From Microbotryomycetes sp. JL201 (taxonomy: Eukaryota; Basidiomycota; Microbotryomycetes), in NCBI GenBank assembly GCA_033819885.1, contig JAQYUZ010000035.1, positions 124,001-188,000 of the forward strand: a DNA stretch of 64,000 nucleotides. The letters run 5' to 3'. Made by a program: the position numbers and the translations under genes. The notes below the pieces were generated by a model. It was not told the origin of the DNA and made no database searches. It saw only the letters and a program-made list of their open reading frames with translations. Positions 9,788-22,167 of the stretch are shown here, in pieces. Within the stretch, counting starts at the first letter, position 1, and every line of letters starts with the position of its first letter.

Positions 9788-12700
9788 ATGCCGGCACTCA
9801 ACTTTCGCTCTGTCCACTTGTCGCTGTCCGTTCCCTGCTGCATGAGCACGCCTGGCCCGTCACAGGCCGACTGTCTGAATGGACTGGAAGCCTCAGACCC
9901 GACCAGTGATATTGTGGTTGCCGGCCACGCGCTCGACGCGGTGAACGGATCCGCGACAGGAGCGACAGACGCCGACGCTGATGCTCAAGAGAGCAAGTCG
10001 GTGCGCCAATGATTCACAAGCGCAATCGGATATCTTCTGATACTTTTTCCGGGCGTGTGCGTAGGCTGACGCGGGCGATGAGGTGAAACAGCCGGCGCCA
10101 TTGACGCTCGAGCAGCAGGCAGAGCTCGAGAACGCCTTCTTGCACGAGCCAATCAAAGACGAGGATGACGAGGTGCTGTTGACAACAATCGACGCGAGCA
10201 TTACGAGCTGCAGCAGTTTCCCAGGGCGCAAGAATAGTCAGTTGCCAATTTGAGGCATGGACAGGTAGCACTTGAAGCATTCACTGACACACCAAATTGT
10301 CACAGTCAAACCAGACTCGACACTGGCTTTACGTCGAGTATGTGCATCGTCGCAATGAGCGCGCAATGCTCTTTCTAATCGTGCATCGCTCGCTTTCCAC
10401 AGGACAAGTACAGTGTACAAGCGTACACGACGGAAGTCCGCATTGACAGTGACAAAGGTCCAAAGATTGGACTACTCAGCAAGAATGCGGCGAAGGGACT
10501 TGCGCCACTCATTGACAGCGATCTCGTCGATGTTCAACCTCGTCTTGAAACATGTGGGCCCAGCACCACAATTGATGCTGTTGTTGACAATGCTGAATAA
10601 ATGCGCGTCAACGCAGTGCCCGCAAATGCCGCCTTGATTGACGAGATCCCAATCAAGCTTTCGCTCTACGGAACGAAGGCGATCGGTCTCGACAAGCGCA
10701 TGGATTTCGCGTTTCCAGCTCGCGAAAAGTTGAAGCAAGCAGCTGAAGAGTCGGCAAAAAAGGCGGTCGCCGCCAAGATGGTCAGGTCACCCAGCGAAGT
10801 GAGCCCATTCGCATAATCAAGTGTTCGCCCATTGACCGATGATTCCTTGTCCAGGTTGACCAGGGACAGCAAGAAAAAGATGCAAAGCTCATTTCTGCGT
10901 CGCTGAAACAAGACACGATCGTGACTGGGCGGAGATCAGACGTTCTTGCCGAGTTATTCAAAGCCGGATCGGTCGACCCCGCGCGATTACCGATGCATCC
11001 TTGTCCACCTGGTCGGAAGGATGACACCATGCGGACAGACCTGTTGCCATTCCAGGTGAGTCCCGAAAGTCGGTCGAGGAGGCGCGTTGAAGCTGAATCG
11101 ACTATTGTGATAGCGTCAAGGGCTGGCTTGGATGATCCGAATGGAACACCCTCAGCTTCCCAAGACTCCGGAAGACCCGCCTGTACAGCTGTGGCAGATG
11201 AAGAGAGATGCAGAAGTGCGCAGCACCATCTTACTTCGTGCGGCTATCCTGCTGACGCATTGGGTTTGTTTGGCAGGACGAAATGTTCTGGTTCAACATT
11301 GCGACACAGCAGACGCAACGCGAAAAGCCGAAATTGAGGCGAGGAGGAATATTGGCAGATGAGATGGGCAAGACTGCTTTGACTTTTGTTTCTGCGCGGC
11401 TCTTACTAAATACTCTTTTCAGGTCTCGGCAAGACTATGCAGACGATTGCTCTGATTTGCACGGACGACACCGGGGAAGGAGTGATCAGCAAGCCTGAAG
11501 ATCCGGACGATCGCTATGACGACATGACGTTGATCGTATGTCCCCTGTCGGTTTTGTCCAACTGGGACACGCAGCTGCGCACACACGTAGGCAGCAAGAG
11601 AATGCAGTGGCACATTTACCACGGTGAAGGACGGAGCTTGTCAAAGAAACAACTGCGTCAGTTCGATGTCGTTATTACGACCTAGTGAGTTGGCGCGGGA
11701 GACTCTTGTCTTGAGCGAAACTGAAGAGCGCTGCGTTTATAGTCAAGCGGTCGCGAGCGAGATAGCTGGCTCTGGCCGCGGGTCCCGTGCGGCCAGTGGC
11801 GAGTCCGAAGCCAAAAAGATGAAGCGAGACGATACGCTTCACCACATTTCTTGGAGGCGCGTGGTGCTCGACGAGGGCCATATCATCAAGAACAGGGCAT
11901 CACAGATGTATCAAGGGTGTATCAGTCTCAAAGCAGAGTGCGTGACTGCATGCCTTCGGTCAATTTGCCGACAGCTGACAAAATCCTTACGCAGGCGCAA
12001 GTGGATCCTTACTGGCACGCCAATCGTTAACTCTGCAGGCGACTGTAAGCATCAAATACGCCCTCCGTGTCTGTGCTTACATTTCGTGCAACAGTGGGTG
12101 CCATGGTCACTTTCACTCGCTTGTGTCGTCCGCTGGACGAGCCATCTGTGTGGAAAGCCCTCGTCGGCGATGGCAAACGTACGCCAGACAATGTATCCGA
12201 AATTCTTCGAGTGAGTCGCGTTGGCCTCTTGTAGATTCGTAAATGATCCTCAAACCGTGCTTCTAGGCTGTCGTCTCGTCAACGACACTTCGGCGCACCA
12301 AAGACATGACAGACCTCGACGGCAAGCCACTCGTCAAATTGCCGAGCGTCAAGTTCTTCAAGCACAAGGTTCAGCTCAAGCCAGAAGCTCGCAAGCTTTA
12401 CGACGAGGTTGAGGCAATGTCCAAGGTGTTGGTCGAGACGATTGTGGCGGAGCAAGGCGGCGGAAACCGCTACACGGCCCTGCGTGAGTTCGACCGCTGT
12501 TTTTGCATGCGTAATGCTTACGAACGCCCATTGATAGTATTGATGGTGCTTCGCTTGCGTCAACTTGCTTGCAATCCGTCACTGTGTCCCGAGAGCTACA
12601 TCGAAGCGTGAGTGACCTTTCTCAGAAACACCTAAATGCCGGCTGACGAACGTGTGATGCCGCAGCGTCCGCTCACTCAAAATTGGACGCAAGATTGGCG

Positions 12701-13817
12701 AGATCTGTGATGGATTGAACACGAGCGAGATCGCTGAAGACGTGAAAGGCGCGCTGCGTCGAGCCATCGCTGAAGGTCGCGCTTGCCAAAAGTGCCAGAA
12801 CATGCCTGACGAAGCATGCTCGACGTTCTGCCAACATATCTTCTGTTTTACTTGGTGAGTGCCTTTCGCGTGAGGCTCGCTGTATTGCTGATTCCGGTTT
12901 TTCGCAGCATCAAAGAAGCGATCGACAAGTATTCCTGCTGCCCGGAATGCAGGATGGCAATCAGCTCGACCGAGGAAATTGTCATGGCTGGAACGTCATC
13001 CGATGGCGCTTCAGAGGTGGAGACGACCGAAGAGGCTGAAGTTATGGAACAGCAGAAGCAGCAAGGCGTCAAAATCGAATCTGCCAAGACGGACGAGCTC
13101 ATCAGGTTACTCAAATTGTCCGAGCCTGGAGTCAAAAGCTTGGTGTTTTCTCAGTGGGTCACGCACCTCAACTGCATCGAACCGGCGCTCGAAAAAGCGG
13201 GCATCAAGACATGTCGCTTCCAGGGCAGCATGACGCAGGCGAAGCGTGCCGAACTCATCAAATCCTTCCAGGTACCGATTCAGGTCGGCAAAAAGTATAA
13301 GAAGGGACAAGAACCCCCGACTGTCATGTTGATTTCGTTGAAAGCTGGCGCTTTGGGCCTTAACTTGACTACGGCGTCGCAAGTGTTTCTGATGGATCCG
13401 TGGTGGCAGGCGTGAGTGTCCTAATTCCGGTGGCACGATGCATTGGTCTCGCTGACAACTTTTGATACCAGGTCCATTGAACAGCAAGCCATTGACCGTG
13501 TGTATCGCATCGGTCAAGAGCGAGAGTGAGCCCCGCGTGGGCAAAACTTTTTCCTTAGTTGATTATTGACTAGTTCGTTCACGCAGGGTCCGCGTATTCC
13601 AAATGATTGCGGAGAACACAGTCGAGGACAAGGTGCTCGCGACGCAGGATCGCAAGGACAAGCTGATTGCCCAGGCATTCTCTGGCAACAAGCAGGGCAA
13701 CTCGACATCTGCCAAGATTGGTGGGTGCTTTGCCATGCATGTCGCCAATTTATATTGATTCATCTTGCCGCAGAGTCCAAGATGGACGACATTTTGGAAT
13801 TATTAAGCATCAAGTAG
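9788..13817 (+). CDS. SNF2-family ATPase / RING ubiquitin ligase, Rad5-Rad8-HLTF type
   Basis: Expected to remodel replication forks and ubiquitinate PCNA in post-replication repair, in the nucleus. Domain order fits the family. A HIRAN-like region (GLLSKNAAKGLAPLIDSDLV, about 10470-10540) comes first. The SNF2 ATPase follows with Walker A DEMGLGKT (split by an intron at 11368-11422), the Walker B box DEGH in place of DEAH, and LTGTPIVN. A C3HC4 RING finger is inserted (CQKC ... CQHIFCFTC ... CCPEC, about 12790-12950). The helicase C domain (FSQWVTHL, DPWWQ, DRVYRIGQ) ends the protein. More than a dozen short introns are needed. An intron at about 10550-10612 removes an in-frame stop and restores the frame. 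The start may be 9788 or the in-frame ATG at 9842. Confidence 0.9.
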
Positions 13818-14229
13818 ACGAACGCGGCGACGACGAGCGCGTCTCTGCTTTTCTTTTTTCCTATTCAGTTGTTTCCTCCTTGCTTGTTGTGCCTATACGA
13901 GGTAGATGTGTTGCATTTTGCATGGCCATGCCGACTTCTTCGTTATCTTAAAGTGCGCCGACGGAACCTCCTAATTCTCACGAGGCGCAGCGTCAGCTTG
14001 CGCCGCCCGGTCGTTGTTGGTCTCGTGCCAGTTCGCCAAAAGTGAGCCCTCAAACACGCCGTCGCGATCGTTGAACGTGACACTGACGACTTCTGCCTTT
14101 CTTGCTGTCGCCTTGGTGCCGTCGCTGTCGTGTATCGCCCGTTGAACAAATTCTCCAATCGGCCCGTTTCACCCCATTTTGCACCACTTTCGACGTCGTC
14201 TTGCGTCCCGTCTATTTCAACAAGCAGCC
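13818..14229. promoter_or_regulatory. Upstream region of ribosomal protein L35
   Basis: About 410 bp between the SNF2 stop and the L35 start. It includes a T/C-rich patch (about 13848-13882) near the SNF2 end. No operator or RNA gene is recognised. Confidence 0.35.
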
Positions 14230-14983
14230 ATGTCGTCCTCATCCAAGGTCCGCGCGAGCGAGTTGTCCACCAAGAAGCGTGACGAGTTGTTGAAGCAGCT
14301 CGATGAGCTCAAGCAAGAGCTCGTCTCGTTGCGCGTCCAGAAGATCACTGGCGGCAATGCTTCCAAGCTCAACAAGATGTAAGCGGTTGGATGTATCTGG
14401 GCAGAGAACTGCGCTGTGCATGGTGTCGGTCGGCTGGACGCTGGCGGATGGGCGCTTTTCTCAAACGGCACAAGCACGGCAGATGCACGCTATTGCAGAG
14501 CACGGCGACAATCAGAAAATGCTTGTTCGCTTTTGAATGGCAGGGCAAATCGTTACCAGGCGCAAGAAGTGAACATGACGGGGGCGGAGCCGGCCGTGCG
14601 ACAACCACCAGCCGAATCGAGGAACACCATGCACACGCTTTCTGCGCACTCAACACTAGATGCTGACTGTATACATTTGGCTACAACAGCTCGGTCGTCC
14701 GAAAGTCGATTGCCCGCGTCTTGACCGTCATGAACTCCAAGACCCGCCAGAACTTGCGCGAGCTGTACAAGGGCAAGAAGCACATCCCTCTTGACTTGCG
14801 CACCAAGAAGACGCGCGCCATCCGAAGGAGATTGACCAAGCACGAGAGGACCCAGACGACCGAGCGAGCCCACAAGAAGGCCGTCCACTTCCCCAAGCGC
14901 CGTTACGCCGTCAAGGTTAGTCGCGCAAGGAATGCGCGCACGATAACTAATGGCTAATGCGCTGCTGTGTTCGACAGGCTTAA
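14230..14983 (+). CDS. RPL35: 60S ribosomal protein L35 (uL29)
   Basis: Structural protein of the large cytosolic ribosomal subunit, at the polypeptide exit tunnel. Three exons (14230-14378, 14690-14915, 14978-14983) give 126 codons; the last exon holds only an Ala codon and the stop. Conserved stretches are [32 protein letters not shown] and the basic [17 protein letters not shown]. The first intron, 311 bp, is far longer than other introns here, as is common in ribosomal protein genes. I searched it for C/D or H/ACA snoRNA boxes and found nothing convincing. Confidence 0.97.
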
Positions 14984-15194
14984 GCTCGCGTCTTTGAACC
15001 TGACCTCGGAACCCTATGTTGTGCTAAAGAGCTTGGAAGGGAACAGTGGCGGAGGGAGTTTGCTGCATAGTGAAGCGGACAGTCTGCTTCGTCTCGTTGG
15101 CATTTGTTTGAGGGCAATGTCGACACCATTTTACTGATTCTTGATTGAGCAAGATTGTGGCCCGAGCTTCCGCGCTGCGCTTCATCCTCCGCCC

Positions 15195-16507
15195 ATGCTC
15201 GACGATGAGCTGGTACGATACGGGTCGGGCGACGGTCGCGCCTTGATGGCGTGTGGTACATATATCGGCGTGTCTGTGGCTTCTTCCGTTACATCTGCAG
15301 TCGTCGGCAGCGTCAGCGAATACAGGCACGTGACTTGTGCAAGCGGGTGCCTTCCATCTGCACTCGAGCTGACTTGCCTGTGCATCAATCGCTGAGGATG
15401 TACACACAGGTTCCCGCATCCACTGCTGACGACTGTGCTACACGCGAGCCTAGCACTCGCCGCGCTCGTTGGCGCGTCCACCGCAGCACGCATCATCCTC
15501 GGGCATCCACAAACTCGTCCAAGCATTGGCTTGCAGCAACCTAAGATTTCTTTGGTTACGAGTGCCTTGCAGGCACTCGCAGCGGCCTGTCCGCTTTCGC
15601 TCAACTCTGCTATAAACAATCTAGACTGGAGACTCGGGTTGGTCGTTACGTGTGCATCGATATGCGAAATCCAAGCAGCCAAGACAGTGGAAGCGCCAGC
15701 ATGGACCTGCGTCAGACTCTTGCTCGTGCCAATTTTCGCCATTTTGGGAGATTCCATCCATGCCGACGGTCAAGAGTTTGGGTTGATGCAGTCACATTCG
15801 ACGACCTGGAGTTTGATCGTCTGGTGCATACTTATGGGCGGCAGCGCCACGACTGGCGCGCTAGAGATGACGAGCACACGAGGATGGATTGTCTCGCTGG
15901 GTTACGTTGCCGCAGTGGCGTTTTGGCTGCGAATCGCTTCGAGCAAGGCCAAGGTAAATAACGGCAAGAATATAATGTCAGTTTGGCTCACCTACTTGCG
16001 CATGCGCGGCGTCTGACTGGCTTTGACAATTGTCAATCCAGAAGACCCGTCTTTGCTCAACTCGTGCTCTCGCTCGTCACAATGACTCCGCTTCTTTTGC
16101 TGTCCGCCGAATTCAGTCTCGCAAAGCAATCCAATCACTTTGGATTTCTGACGGAAATTGGCTTCTGGCTGCAAGAATCGATGGTGGCGATGTGCGGCCT
16201 AGCAAACCTAGCTGCGTTCTATTACATGCTGAACGTAAGAAAGCCTTTTATGCTTTGATGCCCAGTGCTTCTGATCGCTGACACGGGCCATTTCTAGCAC
16301 GTGTCACCCATCGTAGCTGCAACTACTGTCGGACTGAAGGACTTTCTACTGCCTTTCATTTTTCATGTGACGTTGAACAACCCAGTGCCAACGTCTATGG
16401 AAGCTGTTCTGAGCATAAACGCGCAGTGGATCCTCCTGACTGCCACAGCTTTTGTCTTCAGCTGGAATCGGAGGACGCATGGCAGGAGACGGGTCAAGGA
16501 AATATGA
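15195..16507 (+). CDS. TPT/DMT-type membrane transporter-like protein
   Basis: Polytopic membrane protein resembling the triose-phosphate/nucleotide-sugar transporter family (drug/metabolite transporter superfamily). After an intron whose best GT-AG reading is about 15341-15411 the block FPHPLLTTVLHASLALA matches the early family motif. A second intron (about 15977-16041) leads to hydrophobic LVLSLVTMTPLLLLSAEF. The last exon (from about 16300) reads HVSPIVAATTVGLKDFLL and NNPVPTSMEAV, close to the usual C-terminal TPT block. The tail is basic (RRTHGRRRVKEI), as expected on the cytosolic side. Likely Golgi or ER, substrate unknown. The start at 15195 is the first in-frame ATG. Similarity is moderate, so a diverged or orphan member is likely. 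Confidence 0.65.
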
Positions 16508-16577
16508 AAGTGGGATCCGAGGCAACGGTGGACATGTGTTGTAGACTGTGTATACATGAACGAGCACACAATGATGA

Positions 16578-17598
16578 CTATTGTTTGATCTTCATGGCTT
16601 GTTCGAGGTCAGTTAGTGTGACAACGTGCAGATCCGGAACAGCAGCATCCTTTTCATTCACTGCCACCGCCACAATGTAATCTTCGTTCGTCTGGATCGT
16701 TCTGAATGTCCAATTGTCCAAATTATGGCCATTCACCGAGCAAGTCGCGCCGTGTTCAGTGCCCGCTGGTGCCGAGAATTGAATCTTTGTCAAATCAGCC
16801 TTGAGTCCTTCGCCCATAGCTTTCGTGTATGCCTCTTTGAGGGTCCAGATCGTCATGACGCGATTAATGCGCATGCAATCATTGGTTGACTCTGTGATCC
16901 ACGCGAGCTCGTTGTGGGTCAACTATGATACGGTTCATTGATCATCGTGAGCTTTGGTCTAGTAACCCAAAAACAGAGCACTTGCCTGAGCAGCCACTGC
17001 GGCCACTAGCTCGTCGACAGAATCACCTTGCCAAGGAATAGCGATCTCCATGACATCGACTCCAACTCGTCTGTGTGGTTGGACGACTGTATCGACTTGG
17101 CCACGCGCGGGCACGAATGCCACAAGCACGACCCAATCGCCGTCATGAGCAATGTTGAAATCGAATCCGTCTTGAAGTAATTCATGAGCCTGTCCATGAA
17201 TCAGCAAAACACGTGATACACAGGCGACAAACCCCGAAGGCTTACCGCTCGAGGTCTTCCGTTTGCCTCTCTTTCGAAGGCGATTGCGTGCCATTCGATG
17301 CCGTATTCCGTAGATATCACGTATCTTGCAAGCAGTTTGCCGGCAAGGGATCCTGTTGGACATTGTCATGCCGCGTCAGCCCGAGGGCACGCTCAGGCCC
17401 CTCATCCGCCATTCTCAACTAACGTTGTCTGTCTACGAGACGACGATACTGAAGCACGTATTCTCTTTCTTCAACATCTTTTAAGATGCGCGACAGCGTT
17501 TGCGCATTGTCTGCGTGCCGAGACAGGAACTGCGCCGTTGAGCCATCGGCGAGATGCAGTGCTACAAGCACAACCTTGGCGACGTTGTTGGACTGCAT
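16578..17598 (-). CDS. 4'-phosphopantetheinyl transferase
   Basis: Transfers the phosphopantetheine arm of CoA to a serine of carrier-protein domains, such as aminoadipate reductase (lysine synthesis) or fatty-acid and polyketide synthases. Four exons (17598-17424, 17352-17246, 17189-16986, 16922-16578) give 276 codons. Family motifs are FNIAHDGDWVVL, GVDVMEI (magnesium-binding Asp) and WTLKEAYTKAMGEGL (W-x-KEA-x-x-K). The third intron (16923-16985) has a GC donor, CAG|GCAAGT, with an AG acceptor; the reading frame and the motifs on both sides make this join secure. It looks like the single broad-range Sfp/Lys5-type enzyme. Confidence 0.9.
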
Positions 17599-17702
17599 TC
17601 TCGCATACGATCGCAAAAGGATATCGCAGACTGATGCATGCGGTGGCGAGATGGGAAAAGGACAAGACACATTCTTTCCGTCTACTGTAGTTCTATTTGC
17701 GT

Positions 17703-20700
17703 CTAATATTGCTCTGCCATGACTGTCGAGAAGAGGTTCGATGTGGACATCAGCACATGTTCCCTCTCGAGGGACGGGCGAGGAAACGCACTAAGAGCAA
17801 TCAAGCTGGACCAGCCAGTGAAGCCGATTCTGTCGCAAGCCTCGTCAATTGACATGAAAGCACGAACTGAGACCCGAGTTCAAACTCACGTGCGCTGTCC
17901 CAGACCCGTGTCGGCATGGTAATTTTCCCATACAAAACCTGTGCGCTCCCATTCCTGCTCACGACGTCGTCGATCAGCAACAAGTGGAGCTCCAGACACA
18001 GAACAGAAATTTCACCTTGAACGTATTGTTTACGAGGTTATCGCGCAGTTCAGCGTAGATCGTTGCGGCGCGAACCTGATGAGGACCAGGCTCCGCGGCA
18101 TATGTCTGTGTCACAACGTCAGAGATGGCGAAGCGGGGTCAATGCAGGTGACGCACTTTGTACAGTGCCGATAAAATCATGTAGTTCATTGGAATCCAGA
18201 TCGGACTGCACCAGTAGTCTTCACCCGTGTGAAAGTACTTGTCCGACTTGGACAAGGATCGGATTCCGTATGGAGACCACATCTGCTCAGGGTCCCGGAG
18301 AGATTCGAGCACGGCGCCTAGGCGAGGTGAACTTGGTGGCAAGAGGCCAAGCAACATCGGAAACAAGGTGACGTAGCCCTGATGGCACACGTGGATTGAT
18401 TCGTCTGCATGGCGAGTAAGTGATTGTTCGTCGTCGATAAAGATGCAGCCCCGCTCACCATCCTCGTCAACCGACAAATCGCAGTAAGCTTGATGCTCTT
18501 CGCTCCAGTGCAGATCTAGGGACAATAGTCGGTAAGTGCCAGGGCAAGACTTCTTCTGAACCGCCAAGACATCGCGTACCGTCGATATTTTCTACAATTG
18601 CCGTGTAGTGGCCTTCAAACTCTGCCAAGTCGTCTTCCTGTTCCAAGAACCCTGCAATCTCGCTCATCGTCTTGGCGAAAAAGCCCATCCAGCTGATCAG
18701 ATCGACGTGTAATTCTCCAAGGTGGGGAGGCTGGGCACGGGGGTAATCGTCCAGGCCACTCGTCAGGACGTGGGTCTTTGACCGACCGCGCCACCGATAG
18801 CCCTCGCGACGGGATCGCGCTTGCCGGCCCCACTCTCGAATCTGGCCGCGTTGAGTGGATCGGAACCACTCGTAATGCCGCTTCAGCTTGTCGTAGATTG
18901 ACAAGAGGTAATCTCTTGCCAGCGACGGCGTCTCGATATGCAGCGACGACAGCGCCTGAGCAGACACCTCGGATAGCGTTTCGACTTGTTCCAGATCAGC
19001 GAGCGACTTGCCCGCCTTGCGCAGACGGGAGATGTAAGCCGTCACAGCTTTCGTTAGCGTAGGCGGGTTGCCGTACGAAGGGTATTGAGCAACGAAATCC
19101 GGTGGAACTTTGCTGCGCGCTTCCTCGCCCAGTATCTGCTCGCGTCCAACCCACCCATCATCATCTATCAAGTCAATCCAGCTTTTGAGAATCTCAAGAC
19201 TGAGGTCGTTGTCCCACGCGCCTGCAATCAGCAAGTGGAATCCCTCGTCCCTGTTTCGCCGGCAAAGTCAGTACGAAACCATCTGTCTGTCTTTTGCGTG
19301 CGCGCACCAGTAGAAACCTCGAGGAAAGAAACTGCGACTCGGCGTTCCCGTCAAGAGTTCGCGAGGCTCTGTAATCTCTGGCTTGGGTTCGCGACCCTTC
19401 CCTCCGTCTTCGTCTCCTTCATCGTCCCATTCGTGGGCAAAATTGCGATCAATGATCGAAGTTCCCTGGAAATATCCGATACCACCAAGCAAGTTTGCTA
19501 CGAGCGATTGTGCGAATTGCTTCTGTTTATCCGAGTACGACGCCGCGAGTGGAAAGGTGGCATCAAAGCGCCTTTGAAAAGCATCCGTAGATGCTTGCAA
19601 TCCCGCCGTCAGCGAAGCCGCTAAGTTTAAGATTTTGCGTCAGCGCGCTATAATCAATGTGCCTATATCGCATCACAGGCGTACCATCGAGCTTGCCGTC
19701 TGCTTCGACCGAGTCAAAGTAGACGTCCACCGACCAAGTCCCTTCGTACGTCTTTTGGAATCCGTACAGATTGGCACCTGATCGGACTTCGTTGGGCAAT
19801 TGGTACAGCAAAGCCGGGTCCGGCGGGTTCGCCTGGCCGTAAGGCTTGATCACATTGTGCGAGTTTTCGTTAATCACGTGCGTGAAAACATCTGTTGCAG
19901 GGCGAGTCAATCAGAAACGGTTTGACTAAACACGCCAGTATCTGACCTTTTGCTTTCCAAACTTGACCGGTAGGTGCTTGCAGGCCAAAATAATGCGTCC
20001 GATCAAGTTCATCTTTGAAATCTTCCGCGTGAGGACCGCGCGTTGGCTTGGCGTTTTGTGCGTCTGGGAAGGAACTCGTCAGCGGAGAATTCAAGGTTGC
20101 CGCGAGACAACTTGCCGTTCTCGATGCGTATGTTGAACGGCGCGATTCCAGAGGCTAATCCAGAGAGTCTAATTGTTCCGTGTATGCCCTGGATCACAAG
20201 TGTCAGCTTCGCTTGCGACTCACTGCCTTGAACGAAATCATCAACACACAAGCTCGTCCTCATCGTTGTCGAGTTCGAGACTGCCACTGGGACCGTCGTT
20301 TCCAAAATAATTGATGAGAGAAATGCGTGACAGGTATTCTGAAAACCGAGCGGGTCAGCGTGCGTTGCAAAGAGGGTCTGAATGCGTTGACTGGACCTGG
20401 CTGAATCGGTTTGCCCGATATTCTGACTGCCCAGCTGCCGCCTACAAGCAAGAGGGCTCGAGCTTCAGTATTTTAACAGTTTTTGATACCGCGTAGAGTG
20501 TAAGTTCACCTCCTCGCTTTGCTGGCACTTTGAGCAAGCTGACGGTTAGTTGGACGTTGTTGCGCTCGTCCTTGATGACTTGGACGGCCGATTCCCTGGC
20601 GTCGTGCTGGGTGTAGCCATATACAAGTTTGTCTGCCTGGTCGCACGCGTGCCTGATTGCCTGAAACGATTGAAAGTCTTGTACGCCGAACCACATGATG

Positions 20701-20970
20701 CCCGTCATCAGGCTGTGCGCAACTCGCGGCCGCATGCCAAAGTACAAGTTGGGTCTATATGTACCCCACAATAAAGACTGCGATGGCAAGAGAGGCGTGA
20801 GCTAGTGTCATGGTCGCCTGTTGGGCCCCACAAGCTCGACGCACCTCGTTGCTCGCCCGCATCGCATCAGCGAGCGCCGTTCCAGCTTCGTCAGCTTCTG
20901 GAACAGCATTTACCGACGTCACCAAACTCGCAACAGCGCATGCGGACGCAAGCAGGCTCGATGCACGCAT
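17703..20970 (-). CDS. Mannosyl-oligosaccharide glucosidase (alpha-glucosidase I, GH63)
   Basis: Removes the outermost glucose from Glc3Man9GlcNAc2 on new N-glycoproteins in the ER. The first ATG (20970) gives a signal or anchor sequence (MRASSLLASACAVASLV). The N-terminal domain has SLLWGTYRPNLYFGMRPR and TGIMWF. The catalytic part has YRWRGRSKTHVLTSGLDDYP and ELHVDLISWMGFF. The C-terminal exons read TYAAEPGPHQVRAATIYAEL, then EWERTGFVWENYHADTG, then GFTGWSSLIALI and MAEQY before the stop at 17703, all in the expected order. The final intron (about 17720-17790) was placed because it restores the usual C-terminal IMAEQY. Many introns. It shares the strand with the phosphopantetheinyl transferase 105 bp downstream, but no functional link is known. 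Confidence 0.92.
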
Positions 20971-21055
20971 CTGGCAGGAGAACAAGGTTTGGCGCAATAG
21001 CGTTGTAGAATGACAACAAAACGATAGAATCTGCTTCTCAAATCAACATATCTCC

Positions 21056-22093
21056 TCACTGTCTCTGCGAGCTTTCCAGAGCGGCCACGGCCTGGTCAAA
21101 CCAGTCCTGTGCCAAGTTCATTCGTTGACCGTCTGCACCGACCGAGCTCAAAGCCGACGTATCTGTACATGCATTGTCGAGAGCATTAGTAATCTTTTTG
21201 CAGAGGGAAGAATACAACCTAGCGTACAGACTGCGTCCTGTGGCGACAACAGCCGGACATGGGCGAGCGGCACGGCATCGCCGGCGCCAGATAGGTCGAG
21301 CACGGGAGACTTGGACGCCAAACCACCGAGAGAAAAGCTCGAAGTGACGTTACGCCCGTCGTCAGTCTCGTTCGCTCCCAAACTTGATCTCGAGAAGAGG
21401 ACAGAAGCGCCACCGACAGTCACCGCTCCTACGACCACGGCTGCGACTCGACTGTCAATCGTCAGTCTTCCTAGGATGATGCGCGTGCCAATGGTTGCTC
21501 CCGCGTAGTAAGCCGCAGCGAGTGTGGACAGGGAGGGCAACCGATGAATAAAAGGTGCCGCCGACGTGGCTTTGGCAGGGCCTTTGCCAAGCACAGCTTC
21601 GGCATCTTGGCGCGTGATCATTTCGGCCTGAGTGTTGAAGCAGGGCCACGTCAGACTGTTGCTCTGAACAGTGCCGCCACTCGAAGCTGACCTTCCACAA
21701 GGAGGCAAGGAGCAAATGACTCTGCTCTGGACTTTCTATCTTGAAGTAAAACCAGTTGTCTGCCAGTCCCGCGTATGAAGATTGCATGCGAGACCGCAGT
21801 CCATCGTCCGCAATCTTGCCGAGCTCGAGTTGCCATGGCTGATCGCCCGAGCTGCCAAGGACGACGCGCAAGCCATAGGTGACGTCTCCGTGCTCTGATG
21901 TCGGGTACATGACCAGCTGACATCGCGGAACGAGGATGGGGCCGGTCCAATGCAGTCTGAGCACGATCGACACGGCGACGACGAGTCTGATGAGGCTGAG
22001 CACCCACGAGTCTGACTTGGTGCGTCCCGAAGAAAGCGCTTTGGACAGTTGTGGGGCACTTTGGACATTTGGCGAGGCCCGGTCGGCCGCCAT
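21056..22093 (-). CDS. Membrane protein of unknown function
   Basis: Three exons (22093-21692, 21627-21228, 21162-21056) give 302 codons with consistent frames. I do not recognise the family. The N-terminal part has a hydrophobic segment (VLSLIRLVVAVSIVLRL) followed by a folded-looking region (GDVTYGLRVVLGSSGDQPW, NWFYFKIES). A central hydrophobic block (AAAYYAGATIGTRIILG, then VAAVVVGAVTVGGASVLF) suggests two more membrane segments. The C-terminus is soluble (NLAQDWFDQAVAALESS). It starts 74 bp from the divergent F-box gene. Its stop is 86 bp before the glucosidase I start on the same strand. Confidence 0.75.
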
Positions 22094-22167
22094 CGGCACC
22101 TTCTCGGCGGAGGCTGAAATGCCCTGTTGACCTCGTCTCAATCCGATCAACAGTCCTTCGCAGCGCA

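Noticed and set aside
10595-10603. Apparent in-frame stop in the SNF2 gene, suggesting a pseudogene
   Set aside because: A 63-bp GT-AG intron (about 10550-10612) removes it and keeps the frame, and all downstream motifs are intact.
14379-14689. snoRNA in the RPL35 intron
   Set aside because: No RTGATGA/CTGA pair with correct spacing and no convincing H/ACA fold by eye.
15323-15411. Possible GC-AG intron in the TPT gene
   Set aside because: A GT donor in the same region (GTGCCT near 15346) gives an equally good frame, so the GC reading is not needed.
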